Origin: Isoetes taiwanensis
Taxonomy: Eukaryota; Streptophyta; Lycopodiopsida; Isoetales; Isoetaceae
Length of the DNA stretch: 64,000 nucleotides
Assembly: GCA_021234155.1 (NCBI GenBank)
Contig: JAJEKV010000021.1
Span: 11,967,760-12,031,759, forward strand
Reading direction: 5' to 3'
In this document: positions 30,126-42,599 of the stretch, piece by piece
Layout: the number at the start of each line of letters is the position of its first letter
Numbering within the stretch: position 1 is the stretch's first letter
Notes under the pieces: model-generated
What the model was told of the DNA's origin: nothing
The model's input: only the letters and a program-made list of their open reading frames with translations
Databases searched by the model: none
Program-made: the position numbers and the translations under genes

Positions 30126-33100
30126 ACCCCGATGCTACCGATGCACATTATGATCACCACCTCGCACCACACCAACCCATCTGGGAAGGCCCAAACACAC
30201 CAACCACCGGGTTGACCCCACGCAGCAGAGCCCTCTGGGAAGACTATGAAGCGGGGCCACCAAGGAAGAGGCCCTGGGCAGAGGGAGAGACGCCTTCCAT
30301 GAAGAGGGAGGCCCGAGCCAAGGCTCGGCCGACCCAACAAAGGGCCACACGTGCAATCCGCCAGCCGAACCTTGGAGCCACATCCAAAGCCAGGGTTGAG
30401 GCCAACAAAGCAGCACGCCTTGCGTGCCTCCCGACGAGGTGGAGAACATAACATCTCTCGATGTTGCGCAGCAGCAGTTGGTGCTTTAAAACGCATTTAA
30501 TTATAGAATTGAGGATCGCACGATTTATAGGCGTGATGATAGCATCCACTTGCTACAATTTGACGAAAGAATACCGCCAGGAGCTTGCAGATATGAGGGG
30601 CCGTAGACACCGCGGTTGGCGATATGGAAGCCGGACGCAGACGTGAACCGTAGAGCAGAGACACCAGAAACTCGCCTCTGATCCGTGCCGAGGTTGAGGA
30701 GGTTAAGGCCACGCAAGACGGGGGAGCACGCCGCCTCCCCGCCGAGGTAAGGCGAGGCCGCCACCGTGGAGACAAGGATTCCGGTGCTGCTTGGGAGCTA
30801 GCCGCGTAACCGAAGCCGCCGGAGTAAGGATTTAGCACGAGATCGGGAGCTAGAGTGGGGCGGCCGCGGCTCCGCCAAGGCAAGGGCCTCCATGCCGGTG
30901 GCACATGAGCAACTCCGCCATTGCACGCGGGAGATGGCAAGACATGACAACGCCCCGCAAGAGCCGAGCCCGCACCGGAGAACGTAAACCACAAAGAAAG
31001 AACACACCAACCCCGCGAACCCACCAACCTACAGACGCCAAACCCGAATACATGTTGGACACATCGATCACGCCGCCGCCACCACCCCTGGGCCACGCCA
31101 CGCCTTATGCCTCACCCACCTCAACCAACACCCGGTATGCCCCCCGTAACTTCGTGAACGTAGACGCAGAGTCGCAATGTGGTAGTGTGAGAGCCCGACG
31201 GAGGAGTCGGAGAAGATCTCACTTCGACTCCGCATTACATCTTGGACCGGATGATGTTCCCAAAGACTGCGGACCATTGGAAAGGCGAAGTCGTCATGGA
31301 ATTCACCGGGACGCCTGACGGTGGTCATCTTCACGCTTGAGAGCGTACAGGGGGTGGCCATCCCGCCGTACCGAAGTTGAAGGGGACGGCCTCAGACATT
31401 GATCGAAAACTTGACCCCAAAGACGTTAAGAGACCCGGCTGAGCTCGGGCTAAAGTCGTGGACTGCAGACATGGAGGGGCAAAGGGGCTGGTCCGGAAGG
31501 ATGCGCTGAATTCAGCAGCCCAAACAGGATGCAGGGCGCCCGCCCCTCGAAGTTCCCTCCGAGGGGCCCTGCCGCACGTGCATCCACATCTTCCGCCCCC
31601 CTCGACCACCACTACCACCGACCTCGAAGTGGCGATGCATGCCACTAAAACAGGGATCGCGGCCTCAGCTGGTATCCCCGAATTGCCGGCTTTCCATGGC
31701 GTATGGGGACAGCCTCAATTCACGCCATGGACATGGACCTTATCTTCCTCATGGAAACATGGGAACATGCCGGTCACAAAGCACCCGATTTGCCAGATAC
31801 CGTTGACTAATCCGCCTTCAATGAGTGCACCGAAACGAGGACACCTGAGGGAACGGCGCGGTTATTACCGGACAGCCTTGGCTCAATGGGTCTCCCCCGC
31901 AAGGCGCAGACGAGGGCACAACAGATTTTGTGGGTACGAAAGTGCGTACATAAATGATGGCAGCCCCTCTTTGTGGCGGCTTGCTACTTCCCGTGTTGAG
32001 AGCAACTTTTACCACACGCACTTGGATGTGGATAAAAGGTGAGCCCTATGTCGATCTATATATGATGACATACGCCATACGCATAATTAGGCAAGGTCAT
32101 GTTGCTTGGAGATTTCAATGCGCCGCCACAAAAGGAAAGCGTATCCCAAAATTCGCACCTCTAGCCGAGGATGTGTTGTAAAATGGACCCCCGCAGAGAT
32201 GGTTTGGCCAAGGGCGCCGATGATAGCCAGTGACACCGGTGATGGCCGCAAGACCGCCGTTGTCTGGCAAGATCTTTGACCTGGTCATTTGCAATGGGTC
32301 GGCACAAAGGGTCAGCCCTCCACCGCTTCACTTGTAGACAGAGAACCAGGGGCACGGTGTGGGGTGGATTACGTATAGCGTGACGAAAGCAATGCCTACA
32401 CTTTGATCACTCGCCGGTTCGGACGGTGGGTCGACGAGGAAGTAGACTCGACCATCACCGCTTTGCAGATAGATTGGCAGCTAACCGAAAGCACCCATTG
32501 CCCCAACACCCCATGTACCACGGTTGCAGCCCTCGACTATGATCATGCGCGTTCATGCGAGGATGCTTGAGCATGAGTCGCCGGAGGCCGCGAACTCCCC
32601 ACACTTCAACAACAGACGCCCACCGAATTTCAGCTCTTCGAGGGTAGGGACGATGCTTTGGGAGAGACCGCCTCGACGATCCATGTGGGCTGCAACCACC
32701 TTCCCCGCAATCACCGGGTTCGATGACGTAATGTCTGGGAGTTGAAACGATGGTTCCCGCCAAGTGTTGGACTCCCACCATTCGCCCAAGCCGCCCGTCA
32801 ATACCGCCCCTTCCTCAAGACCAAGAAAGCGTGTACTTTATGAGCACCAAGAATGATGTTTGGTCGCTCTAGACCGCCACCCTAGGGCCTTCTCGAGAAA
32901 GGTCTTGAGTAAGCCCCGCGACAGCCCACGTGAAATATTACCCGGAACAATGGGTGAGATACTTGCGCCATTTGTATGACCCAATGGGAAGCGGGGCACC
33001 GCATTCTCGAGCATGTGCCTAGTTAATCGGGTCATTACCAAGGGGATGTCATAATGGGCCCGCAACGCCGCTAATCCGAAGGAAGCAGATTTGGATGGTA

Positions 33101-35113
33101 TGTGGCAGAAGCTTCTCAAGTGGGCGGGCCCCCCAATGGTGTCGGTTCTCACAAAGACTCTTCAACGGGGCATTGCAAGAAGGCTTCCCCGACCGGACTA
33201 CCGGTAGAGTTGTGCCCAGTGGGACCCCACTACCTGACCAACCATCGCACCATTATGGTCGGGTTCGCTTTGCCAAGTTGCTGTCGATTCTTGAGCGGCG
33301 ATTGACACTTTGGGCGTAGGATGGAGAAGTGCGGGCTCGCGACGCAGTGTTCCTCACCGCATTCTACTATTGACCATATCTTCACTCGCGGAACACTCAT
33401 AGAGGATAGCCGGAATTGACGCCAGATCTGTATCGTTGCTTTGTGGATTTCGCAAAGGCTTTTGACACAAAGTGCCTCGGGATAAGTTGTGGGGACGATT
33501 GAGACGCTAGGGACCCCCGTCGACTTGCGTAACGCTATATACGCATTCTATAATGAGGCTTGCTCCGGCCGTCTTCACCACACCGTCGGGGAGCCCGTTA
33601 TTAGTAGCATTGGGGTGCGCCGTGGCTGCCCTCTATCCCCCCACGCCGGCTTGTACATTGACCGCCTAGAAGAATGGCTAGTCGAGTAACGGGAGGCGCT
33701 CGCTGATGCACCACATAATCCGCAACTCATATATACGATGATGTTGACTCGCCGCGATATACCCTGCAGGACATGCAACGCCACCGATGCTTTGGACACT
33801 TTTCGCCAATTCACCGACATGAGTTAACTTGGCCAAGACAAGGGTGTCTGCCGGGTCCCATCATCCCCAAGACTCCACGTCTTCCCTCATTCACTTACCA
33901 GGGGGCAAGTAGTGGAGGTGGCTCAGTCTTATAAGTATTTGGGCATTGAGTTTTCTACTACCACACACCGAGATGCATCCATCGTGTTACGGGTCACCGC
34001 AGGCCGGAAAGCTCGTGATGCAATATGCAAAACAACGATACTGGAATTTTGTATGCATGGGGTCACCAGGCACACTTGTTCGTGGCCTTGGTTAAACCGG
34101 GTCCTCCTCTATGGGGTGAAGTGTGGGGCCGGTGATATCCCTCACCACTTGGAACGATCTAGAGCAGCATACAAGGCTTTCTTGGCCCGCAATGGGAGTG
34201 AAATCCACGGGTCCCCATATCAGATCTTGCTCCAAGAGACAGGCTTCCTTCCATTACGAGGGCTGCGCTCGAACGTCACATTATTTACTTCCCGGAAGGT
34301 GGTGGCTATGGATGAAGCCCGCTGCCCAACCTTGCTTTGGCGGTGGCGATGGGCCCGCAATGACTCAAAAAGCCTTTGGAAAGACAAGCAAGCCCAGTGG
34401 TTCGCTATGGAATGTGCGAGGCACCGATGTGGACCCAGTGCATACACCGGAAGGAACGCTGCGCCTTGAAGGATGATTTGATGCTTGCTTCATGGCCAAG
34501 CTTTGGGATGCAGGCCCCCGTCACATGTCAAGGTGGCAAATTATCGGCGCCAGTTAATCCCATGCTCACGAGGGCCCACTACAAGCACCCATCTACCCAT
34601 GAAAAAAGCATAGGTGATTGCTTCCATTTGCACAGTGCACACCACCTCGCATTGAGACAGGGAGATGGATTCGGGAGCCGTGAGGGGAGGACAGTGTCCC
34701 GATGGCCGTCAATGGGGCGCCATTGAGGATGAAAGTCCGCCCTCCGGCCCTGTCCGGGCAGACGAGCATATCAGCCCTCGGTATGCTCGGTTAGTTCAAT
34801 ACCCCATCAGGCCTTGCATGAGCATGAGCGAGCCTCTGTAGGCTTGTTGGGATCGGTACCTCACGGGAGGTAATGGATCTGCGGTTCGGTTATGCCCCGT
34901 CAGGCATTAACCTCATTTGTACTTGTGATTATGTATATAACTGCGGTGCGGTATGTCAAAGCATCCTTATTGCTACTAAAGGTTTTTCCCGAAACCCTTC
35001 GGGGCGGGGTTTTTAATCCCTGGTAATATCGCTGCTGCTCTCTCTTTGTACTTGAGTCCCATAGGCCAGTTGGTCTCCGTGGACGATAAAATCATATTCT
35101 ATTCTATTCTATT
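30126..35113 (+). mobile_element. LINE inserted in gypsy gag, sense orientation, (ATTCT)n tail
   Basis: A GC-rich, degenerate, near full-length LINE. A possible Arg/Pro-rich ORF1 lies around 30900-31318. An AP-endonuclease remnant (about 31640-32480) has METWEHAGHKAP, LFVAACYFP and MLLGDFNAPP. An RT remnant (about 33420-34480) has RCFVDFAKAFDT, GVRRGCPLSPHA, GLYIDRLEEWL and SYKYLGIEFS; the YADD core is lost. The 3' region has several hairpins, the GGTTTTTCCCG module (34980-35030), the AGGCC-AGTT-GGTCT hairpin (35063-35076) and a short ATTCT tail (35096-35113). The exact 5' end and target duplication are not visible. Confidence 0.88.
34763..34912 (+). repeat. Three consecutive hairpins in the LINE 3' region
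   Basis: CGAGCATA/TATGCTCG (34763-34770, 34782-34789); ACCTC/GAGGT with loop ACGG (34858-34871); GGTTATGCC/GGCATTAACC with a 6-nt loop and one bulge (34888-34912). Confidence 0.75.
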
Positions 35114-35819
35114 CCAGTTTATGCCATACAAAAAGAAAAGAAGAAATCTAAAGATGAGGAAGCAAGTTCTCAGGTTGCAGAGGTGAAGTCAGATCTATCT
35201 AAGGTTACTGAAGCTCTAGCAGAAATAACTAAACAATTGGTTGAACTCAAGGCTGCAGGGATGAGGTAAAACTTACCCTGAATGTATTCATTGCAATAGG
35301 AATTCTCACCCATCAGAAATTTGCTATTGGCAAGTGTGCCCCAAATGTAATAGAAAAGGCCACTTTGGAAAAGAATGTCCTGTTTGTTCTTTTTGTAAAG
35401 AGGTTGGCCATACTGATGCTAGGTGTGCTGTTAAGGAATATTTTGCTAAGCAGGAAAAAGAAAAGAGACCAGAGCCTAAACCTCCTGTGAGATTTGCTGA
35501 ACCAAGTACCTCCATAAGATTTATTCAAGCTACAAAAACTCCTAAATCTGAAGAAGTTATGGTGGTGCAAACTAGAAGCATGAATGAAGCTCAAGTACAT
35601 GCTGAACCAAGTAGGCATTCTACTGCCAGGTCTTCACCACCTGTAGTGGAATCACCTGCTCAAATCATAGCCCCACCCCCTCAGCAAAAATATGGTAAGA
35701 AAGATCAAGACTTTGATGAGGTTGATGTTTTGCTTAAAAATTCCAAGGTGAGTGTGGATCTTTTTACCTTGTTAAAGATTGCACCTAGCTACAGAAAAAA
35801 GGGTACTTCAGCAAACTAG
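35114..35819 (+). pseudogene. gag: Gypsy gag C-terminus with two zinc knuckles
   Basis: After a coiled-coil-like stretch (about 35160-35265) come two CCHC-type knuckles: CPKCNRKGHFGKEC and CSFCKEVGHTDARC (about 35338-35420), nucleic-acid-binding motifs of Gag, then a Pro/Ser-rich linker (about 35480-35700). A frame change near 35275 breaks the link to upstream gag. This region is preserved between the two LINE insertions. Confidence 0.85.
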
Positions 35820-36366
35820 TGGTGAGGTATTAAATGCTTGTGTGAATTTTACTGATGCTACTAACCTTGTTCTAGCACAGAATGAAGAAGACCCTGGTGC
35901 ATTCACATGTTCAGCCACTTTAGGAGGTTATACCTTCTTAAATGTGTTACTTGATGGGGGATCTCCCCTAAATATTATGCCATATCACATTATGAAGAAA
36001 TGTGGTTTCGAGGTGGACAAGAAGGCTTCTATACTATTGAGATCCTTTTATAATGCTAAGATCACTCCCATTGGTGTGGTAACTAAAGTGCCCGTTAATA
36101 CAGAGGGCATAACTGTAGCTGTCAACTTTATTGTGGTGGCTTTTGAAGACATAGGGGATGAGTCTGATATCTACGATTTACTTTTAGGAAGGAGGTGGTT
36201 AGCCACTGTGGATGCTAGACCAGTTTGGTCTCAAGGGAGATGTACCATTTCCAATGGCTCTCAGACTGCTACAATCTATAATCAAGATGGCTCCTATGGT
36301 TCCAGTGAGAAGGTAAACTTTATTAAGGAAATGCTAATTGAAGAGCCTTTGGGATTTTACAGAATA
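35779..36366 (+). CDS. Gypsy aspartic protease domain
   Basis: Retropepsin-like domain that would cleave the polyprotein. Visible: FLNVLLDGGSPLNIM with the catalytic Asp in a DGGS (usually DSG/DTG) motif, and YDLLLGRRWL, the second conserved block. It overlaps the end of the gag frame (35779-35819) in another frame. It ends at GFYRI, where an (AGAAT)n tract from a minus-strand LINE begins. Confidence 0.85.
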
Positions 36367-36462
36367 TAGAATAGAATAGAATAGAATAGAATAGAATAGA
36401 ATAGAATAGAATAGAATAGAATAGAATAGAATAGAATAGAATAGATTAGAATAGAATAGAAT
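36366..36462. repeat. (AGAAT)n microsatellite
   Basis: About twenty 5-bp units with two substitutions near the right end; the 3' tail of the antisense LINE. Confidence 0.97.
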
Positions 36463-37480
36463 ACATTAATGTCCCTTGTGCCGTAGGGCCCCTGGACTTG
36501 TGTAGCATGGGCGAGCTCCCTAAAAGGGTGCTACTAGCACATCACGCTGTTATAATGTAGCCTTTTCTGAAGGCTGACTTTTTTCTTTTAATACCAGCAT
36601 CCCGCTTTACCTCGGCTTCTTGGCGGGGTGCGGTGATCTTTTGTCGTTATCAATCAGCTTTTAGTCGAGCAATTTGTGTGTGAGGCTATATGACCCGCTT
36701 TTGTACGGATCATATTACAAGCCCTCTTTCCTTTGTGTACTTCTCTCGTGTCTCGTCGTCGTCATTCTTTGGATCGCATCTGCCAAATCCCGTAATGATT
36801 CTGTCATCTTCATCAGCCTGTGGACTGGTTCCCCCCACCTTATATTTCTATATCTGTCCCTGATGTCTCCGTAGATCGGGCAGTCATTAATCATATGGTT
36901 CTCATCCTCTATTCTCCCCTCGATCCCGCATTCTCGCATATCATGTCCTCCTTGTCTACCCCTCTCCACTTGTCTTTTTCGATTCTTAGATCATGACTTC
37001 CCATCCTAAATCTGGCCAGTATGTCCCTTCTGTTTTTCCCCAATATGTTATCCCGGTATATCTGGTGTCCTATTTGTTGATCTGGATTAAAAACTTGTAT
37101 AAGCCAGTCTGTCTTGGGTCCTGTATGCCTTTGCAGCCATGCTCTTGTCGCTATGTCTGCCCACTCCTCATTCCACTGCCCCTCTTCTATTAGGTCACTC
37201 AGGTTTAATCCCATCTGTCTGGTCCATGTTGCCACCTCTTTAAACCATCCAATGCTCTCGAGGATGTGTGATTTCACTGATTCGGTGATTGCAATGCTGG
37301 ACAGTTTCCCTTGTATGTCTCCCGCGTTGTCTCTGAGCAGGTACCTTATGGTTCTCTCCCATGCTCTCACTTCTCGTATTTGTCCTTACTTTAAATTCCT
37401 GTCTGTGCCACTATCTAAGGATTCCCTCCTGCTTTTCCCATTTTCTATCTGTGATCTCGTTTTGTATCCAAACTGCTAGA
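36366..37480 (-). mobile_element. LINE 3' part, antisense in gypsy, (TATTC)n tail
   Basis: On the minus strand: ORF2 C-terminus (about 37370 down to 36715, one frame change near 36940) with WFKEVATWTRQMGLNLSDL, ARFRMGSHDLRIEKDKWRG, MRECGIEGRIEDENHMINDC and CPIYGDIRDRYR, the terminal Cys/His region of LINE reverse transcriptases. It ends in about 20 TATTC units (AGAAT on the plus strand, 36366-36462). The C-terminus differs from the sense LINE at 30-35 kb, so it is another family. The RT core is absent. Confidence 0.85.
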
Positions 37481-37913
37481 TTTTCCTTTCAACTGTTCGG
37501 AATCAAGGGTGTGCCTCTCTTTCTCGATCTTAAATATGTGCATCTCTACTTTCTCCTGATTTCTCCCGTCTTCTATTCCGTTCTTTACCATGACCATGGC
37601 TGACGGAAATAGCCACCTCCCCGTCCAAGACCTCCTTCAATTGCTCTCTGCTCCAATTCCCCATCCAAGAAGTGCATTTACAGGTTGCACTTCTTACGCA
37701 TTCGGCCGGCTTGTCTACTTTGGCCTATTATTTCATTCTGTTATTTCATTCGTTGCTTCCGGAAGAAAAACCTGGGATCATAATATTGACTGAGATCACT
37801 ATGTATACCCAACTCTTTATACACCTTTGCTGCCAATCTTTGAATTCAGATGACTCAACTTTCAGGTAGATCTCCAGTATTTGCTATAATTGGTATTCGT
37901 TTTTGTTTGCATT

Positions 37914-38158
37914 GAATGCTGATGGGGCTAAGCCACTCTAACAGCTTGTGGTTTGATAGGAACTGACGGGGCATAGCCGCTCTAGCAGTCCTATATATTG
38001 ACGTAAGTTGATGGGGCCAAGCCACTCTAACAACTTACGTTTGGCACCGGGGATAGAACCACACCGTCGTGCCCAAGGCTCCTGGGGCTGTGCCACTCTA
38101 ACAGCATACACTAGGATAGATGGGGCAAAGCCACTCTAACCATCCTAGCGGGTCAAGT
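37914..38158. repeat. Five hairpin modules: constant 20-nt loop, variable stems
   Basis: Loop consensus ATGGGGCNNAGCCACTCTAA. Unit 1 (37917-37944): stem GCTG/CAGC. Unit 2 (about 37958-37992): AGGAACTG/CAGTCCT, one bulge, loop ACGGGGCATAGCCGCTCTAG. Unit 3 (38001-38040): perfect 10-bp ACGTAAGTTG/CAACTTACGT. Unit 4 (about 38078-38105): degenerate stem, loop CTGGGGCTGTGCCACTCTAA. Unit 5 (38111-38148): CTAGGATAG/CCATCCTAG, 8 of 9 paired. Stems differ in sequence between units but pair within each. The loop can also form a short GGC/GCC pair. Confidence 0.88.
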
Positions 38159-38160
38159 AT

Positions 38161-40984
38161 TGTCAGCATGTAAGTATCCATCAGCATTACAACTTCTGAA
38201 ACATTTTGTCCTTTACTACATACATATTATCGTACTAGCATCTTTAAACTAGCAGCATACCCACACTCTATAATCTAGCTCTCGACGGACACTTTCGACC
38301 TAGCACTTAAGCTTATACATCGGATTAGACCAGCCATCACCATATGCACTAGGCAACGAACTACAACGGCCGCCAATTCATATAGCGATCCCACTTTCCA
38401 TATAACTTGACATGTCTAAAGGCGGATAAACAATGACTATATGCATCTATGCAATGAAGGTACATGTATGCGGCAATAGACAAGACCTGATCCATGCATG
38501 TCACTTCCTAACCTATACTAAGAATACTACAAAACTAGAAAATGCATATGCTATAAGCCAGCAAAACTATGAGCCAGAACACAAGAAGAGCAAACAACTT
38601 ATATACATATACATTGTGTCCTTTCATGCTTGTTGTTATTCTGTGGTGGACAAATTTTTGTTGTTTCGTGGTGGTTTTGAGTTTATAGTGAAGTGGGATT
38701 ACCACCCGGTTGGTGGGTCTAGCCCTCGCTATCACGGTGTCTGTGGGAGGTCGAGCCTCTCGTCCCGTAACTTATTCAGTCCACCTTTTACTCAAATGAA
38801 TTTGCCTTGCCTATGCAGCCCCTAGCCTCTGCTGTATTCCCTAGTTCATTGCTCTTCCAAAATCTGCCATAGCTATCATGTTCCTAGCCTGATGCTTGAC
38901 ATAAAAGTCTCACACAAGCATATATTGTTTCTAAACATATGTCTCTAGCCTAATGCTCCTAAGACCTTGCTTGACATAAAAGCCTCAATAGCGGTGCATA
39001 ATAAAAGAGTACAATCTACAATCAGAATTGTACAAGGACCCCTAAGCATAGAACAAATCCAATAAATGTTTCAATGTTCAAAATACCTGGGCAACGCGCT
39101 CAAATGTGATATCCTTGAGATATATAGGCGTCCATAAACCCGATATCGACAAAACATTGCTTCCCTTGAGTGGAAGACACTGCCCTGGTTCTCCAAAACT
39201 AGGCTGCAACACCCTGTTTGCTATTGAATGCTTTTGAATGCTTTTGAAATGCTCCCGATATTATACTGATCCCCAAATAGCTGTCAATATTGCACAATTT
39301 ATATGCTCTGATATCAAGTTACCACCGCATTTACTTGCAGCCATTATCAAGCTGCCTTATCTTTAAAGGTACCCTGCTCATATTTGTTCATCTGCCAAGA
39401 ATACCGGGAAAATCTATCTCTGCTATATTGGAGTATATCATTTTTGCAAACATTTTTCGAGAGGATACTTCATAGACCACAAAGTCATGACTATCGTTAT
39501 CTGGAATTATCACCCGATTACCACTATCTTTGCTCTCCATCCGATTAATGCCAATCTATAATTTATAGCTTAAGAAACAAAACACGCTCCCAATTTATCC
39601 ATTATACCATGTACATGTGCGTGGGTGTCTTTGTTTTTGAACGACTTAGTAAGGGGATGCCATTTGCACTTTTCGGAAATACTTACGCATTTACAAGTTC
39701 GCAAATATTTTCGAAAGCATTACTTAGAAAACGCTCCATGGGACTTTATTAGAATTAGAGTCAAAACATGCCTTCTTACGCAAGGACTTGGACTCAATGA
39801 TATGATCTGCACCAACAAATCTGTTTTTTTCAAAGACGTAGCAATGCTCCTTTTTTTATGTGTGCCACAATACGTGAGAGCCCCCATTGATGCAAGGCAA
39901 CCAATGCGCATGATGGAACACATTCTTTTATTCTTTTGAGCTCGGCCAAACTTACGGACATAAAACAAGTGTAGATGTCCTTCCAAAAGAAGCGCCATCC
40001 GTCCATAACACAAGAAAATCTTTGGCGCTATGCTTGCTACCTTTGTCGGTTGATGCATGGTCTCTAGGCGGCCGGACTCAGATGACAAAACTGCCTCATC
40101 TTGTTTGAGTGATACAAGATAATGCATGCATATTTCTGAGGCAGAAAAATCATCATATGCATGGGCGGTTTAATAGCGATTACATAAGCTAGCTTCTAAA
40201 ACTTTTTAAGCTAGCTTCTAAAACTAAACAAATGAAGTGGTGCTTCTGATACTAAAACTTCTGATCCTGCCTCCGAGCCAGTACCTTGTGCATCTACGCA
40301 GAGTGCCTTTTCTCAGAGCTTTTGGTCATCTCTGCTATAGACAGATGAAATGGATTCATCCATTCTCATGCTTTCAAGACCAAATCAGCTATTGACCCAA
40401 TGGTTTTGGAACAACCGCTTAAGGTAAAAAAAACCTCTGCATTTTTACTGCTGTAAGCTAGAGCAGAACAGGCAAGAAACCTTGTAGCATAGATCGAAAT
40501 CATCCTTACAGGGCAGAACAACCTTCTATTGTTGTTTACAGAAAGTACAAAAGCCAAGGCCTAATTCACAGATTTTTGCAATAACCTGGAACAAAATATG
40601 CAAGAACCCTGTAGCATAGGTTGCAATCATTCTCACAGCATAAACTATGAAAACGAACTCTGTATTATTTATGCCATAAGCTGGATCAAGCTGTGCAAGA
40701 AACCCATGTCTGCGTAACTGCAACGACCTAGATATCCAAAGTTTGTAACCAGGAAATCTTTGGCATGCGTGCTCTGGCTCCTATATTTGAACTAGAGCCA
40801 ACCCTCTCGAACTAGAAAAAGCCATTGCAAACTATTTAGTGCAGTACCTGGCTTCCGCTCTGCCTGAAAACCCAGTTCTGGATGGCTAGATGGTTCTGTG
40901 GTTCCGACCACCATAGCCGTTTGGCACCATAGCCATCTCCACCATACAAGACCAAGGAAATATGAAACAGTTCCTCTCATCATG
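38161..40984. other. Unassigned sequence inside the gypsy element
   Basis: 2.8 kb with no recognisable coding domain on either strand. It may be more of the antisense LINE, another insertion, or the linker between protease and RNase H. A degenerate tandem repeat of about 130 bp occurs at 40465-40720 (GCAAGAAACC...TAGCATAG...AATCAT...ACAG). Confidence 0.4.
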
Positions 40985-41400
40985 GAATGTGCACTTCCCA
41001 GCAAACAAGGGCCATCAGGATTCTTATGGTTTGATGGAGGTATTTCTAAAAAACTAAATATTGCATCATCTGTTGCTATTCTGAAAGATTCCTCTCATAA
41101 ACTTTTAGCTAAAGTAGGGAGGATCTTCCCCCAAATTACATCTAATGTAGCAGAATATAAGGCTTTGATTGCAGGTCTTCAGGAAGCCAAAGCTATGGAT
41201 ATTGCCAACATTCACATTTTTGGTGACTCACAATTAATTTGTAGACAAGTTTCAGGAGATTACCAAACAAAAAATGCAGACATGGAGCTCTTAAAAACCA
41301 AGTAATGGGAGTGCTTTTTCGAAGTTTTGCTTCATGGGAGATTACTCACATACCAAGAGAAGAAAATGTGGAAGCGATACCTTATGCAGGGGAAACTCTC
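40985..41400 (+). CDS. Gypsy additional RNase H (aRNH type) upstream of RT
   Basis: RNase H fold that would degrade RNA in RNA:DNA hybrids. Conserved acidic residues: GFLWFDGGIS (Asp), SNVAEYKALIAGLQEA (Glu), IHIFGDSQLICRQVSGDY (Asp). Then, after a one-base contraction at 41315-41319, SWEITHIPREENVEA. TxNxAEYxALxxGL and IPREEN are characteristic of the additional RNase H of Tat elements and of cellular/archaeal-type RNase H, not the conventional gypsy domain. A second, conventional RNase H remnant lies after RT, so the element had two. The position before RT is unusual compared with Ogre-type elements as I know them. Confidence 0.85.
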
Positions 41401-42590
41401 ATGGCACACCTAAGCGAGGGAGCTATTCCGGAGGAAGACCTTGATGCTAGTGAGGTAAAAGCTCTTTGTCCTATTCTAACCATTAATGCATCAGAAGAAA
41501 AGGATACTGAAGAGATTACTATTACAAAAAATGGTAAAACTAGAACCCTGTTTGTTGGAGATCTAATTGAATACCAAAATAGGGAGAATATACAAATGTT
41601 CTTTGAAGAAAGGAAGGATGTGTTTGCTTGGGATTATTCTGAGCTTACTGGAATTAAAGCTGAGGTATGCCAATTTGAAATCAAAATTAAGGAAGGGTGT
41701 AAACCTGTTTTGGTGTAAACTTGTTTTTCAAAAACTGAGAAGAATTAATGCTTCATTGATGGGATTGATCAAAGATGAGTTGGATAAAATGCTAGATGCA
41801 GGTGTTAATATTGAAATTATTAATCCAGAATGGGTGTCTTGCATTGTACCTGTAGAGAAAAAAAGTGGTGCCTTAAGGATCTGTATTGATTATCGAGACC
41901 TCAACAAAGCTACCATCAAGGACTGCTATCCCTTGCCTTTTTTAGAAGAAATCTTATATGTCAGAAAGTAGCGAGGGGAAGGAGGTGTACTCATTTCTAG
42001 ATGGATTTTCAGGGTTTAATCAAATTGGCATTAAGGAAGAAGACCAACCCAAGACCTCTTTTATTACCCCTTGGGGAACTTATGCAATGAAAAGAATGCC
42101 TTTTGGACTAATGAATGCACCGCTACTTTCAGGAGGGCTATGGATGTTATTTTTAGGCCTATGTCTCCTCAAGAATTCAGAGTTTATTTGGATGACCTTT
42201 GTTTAGGATCTCACCCTACTAATCATTTGGAATTCTTTGGCAAAAAATATGTTCTTTGTGCAGGGGAATCTGAGTCAACCTTAACCCAAAGAAATGTATT
42301 TTTTTGCATCCAAAGGGCAACTTTTGGGACACGAGGTATCCAACAATGGCATACAAGTGGCACAAGAAAAGGTTGAAGCCCTCAAAAAACTGGTGCCCCC
42401 AAAAATTTGAAGCGAGGTCAAAAGTTTTATTGGCATGACTAGTTTTTTTAGGATGTATATTCCTAATTTTGCTCACATTATAAGTCCTATTTCTAAGTTT
42501 GACAAGGATAGGCAAAATTTCCAAATCTGAGAGCAAGTATGTTCCTGTCACATGGTCATCGATTGCCAAGAGTCTTTTGAGTTGCTTATA
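41401..42590 (+). pseudogene. Gypsy reverse transcriptase, frameshifted
   Basis: Linker with [20 protein letters not shown], then the RT fingers ([46 protein letters not shown]), palm (EVYSFLDGFSGFNQI, TSFITPWGTYAMKRMPFGLM, NECTATFRRAMDVIF) and catalytic VYLDD (about 42184-42200), and a thumb/connection remnant to about 42590. At least four frame changes (near 41705, 41960, 42120, 42200). The YLDD motif is intact. Confidence 0.92.
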
Positions 42591-42599
42591 AAGTCCATT

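Noticed and set aside
30074-31101. Long minus-strand ORFs in GC-rich sequence
   Set aside because: They oppose a degenerate sense LINE; they are antisense shadows of GC-rich DNA with no recognisable domain.
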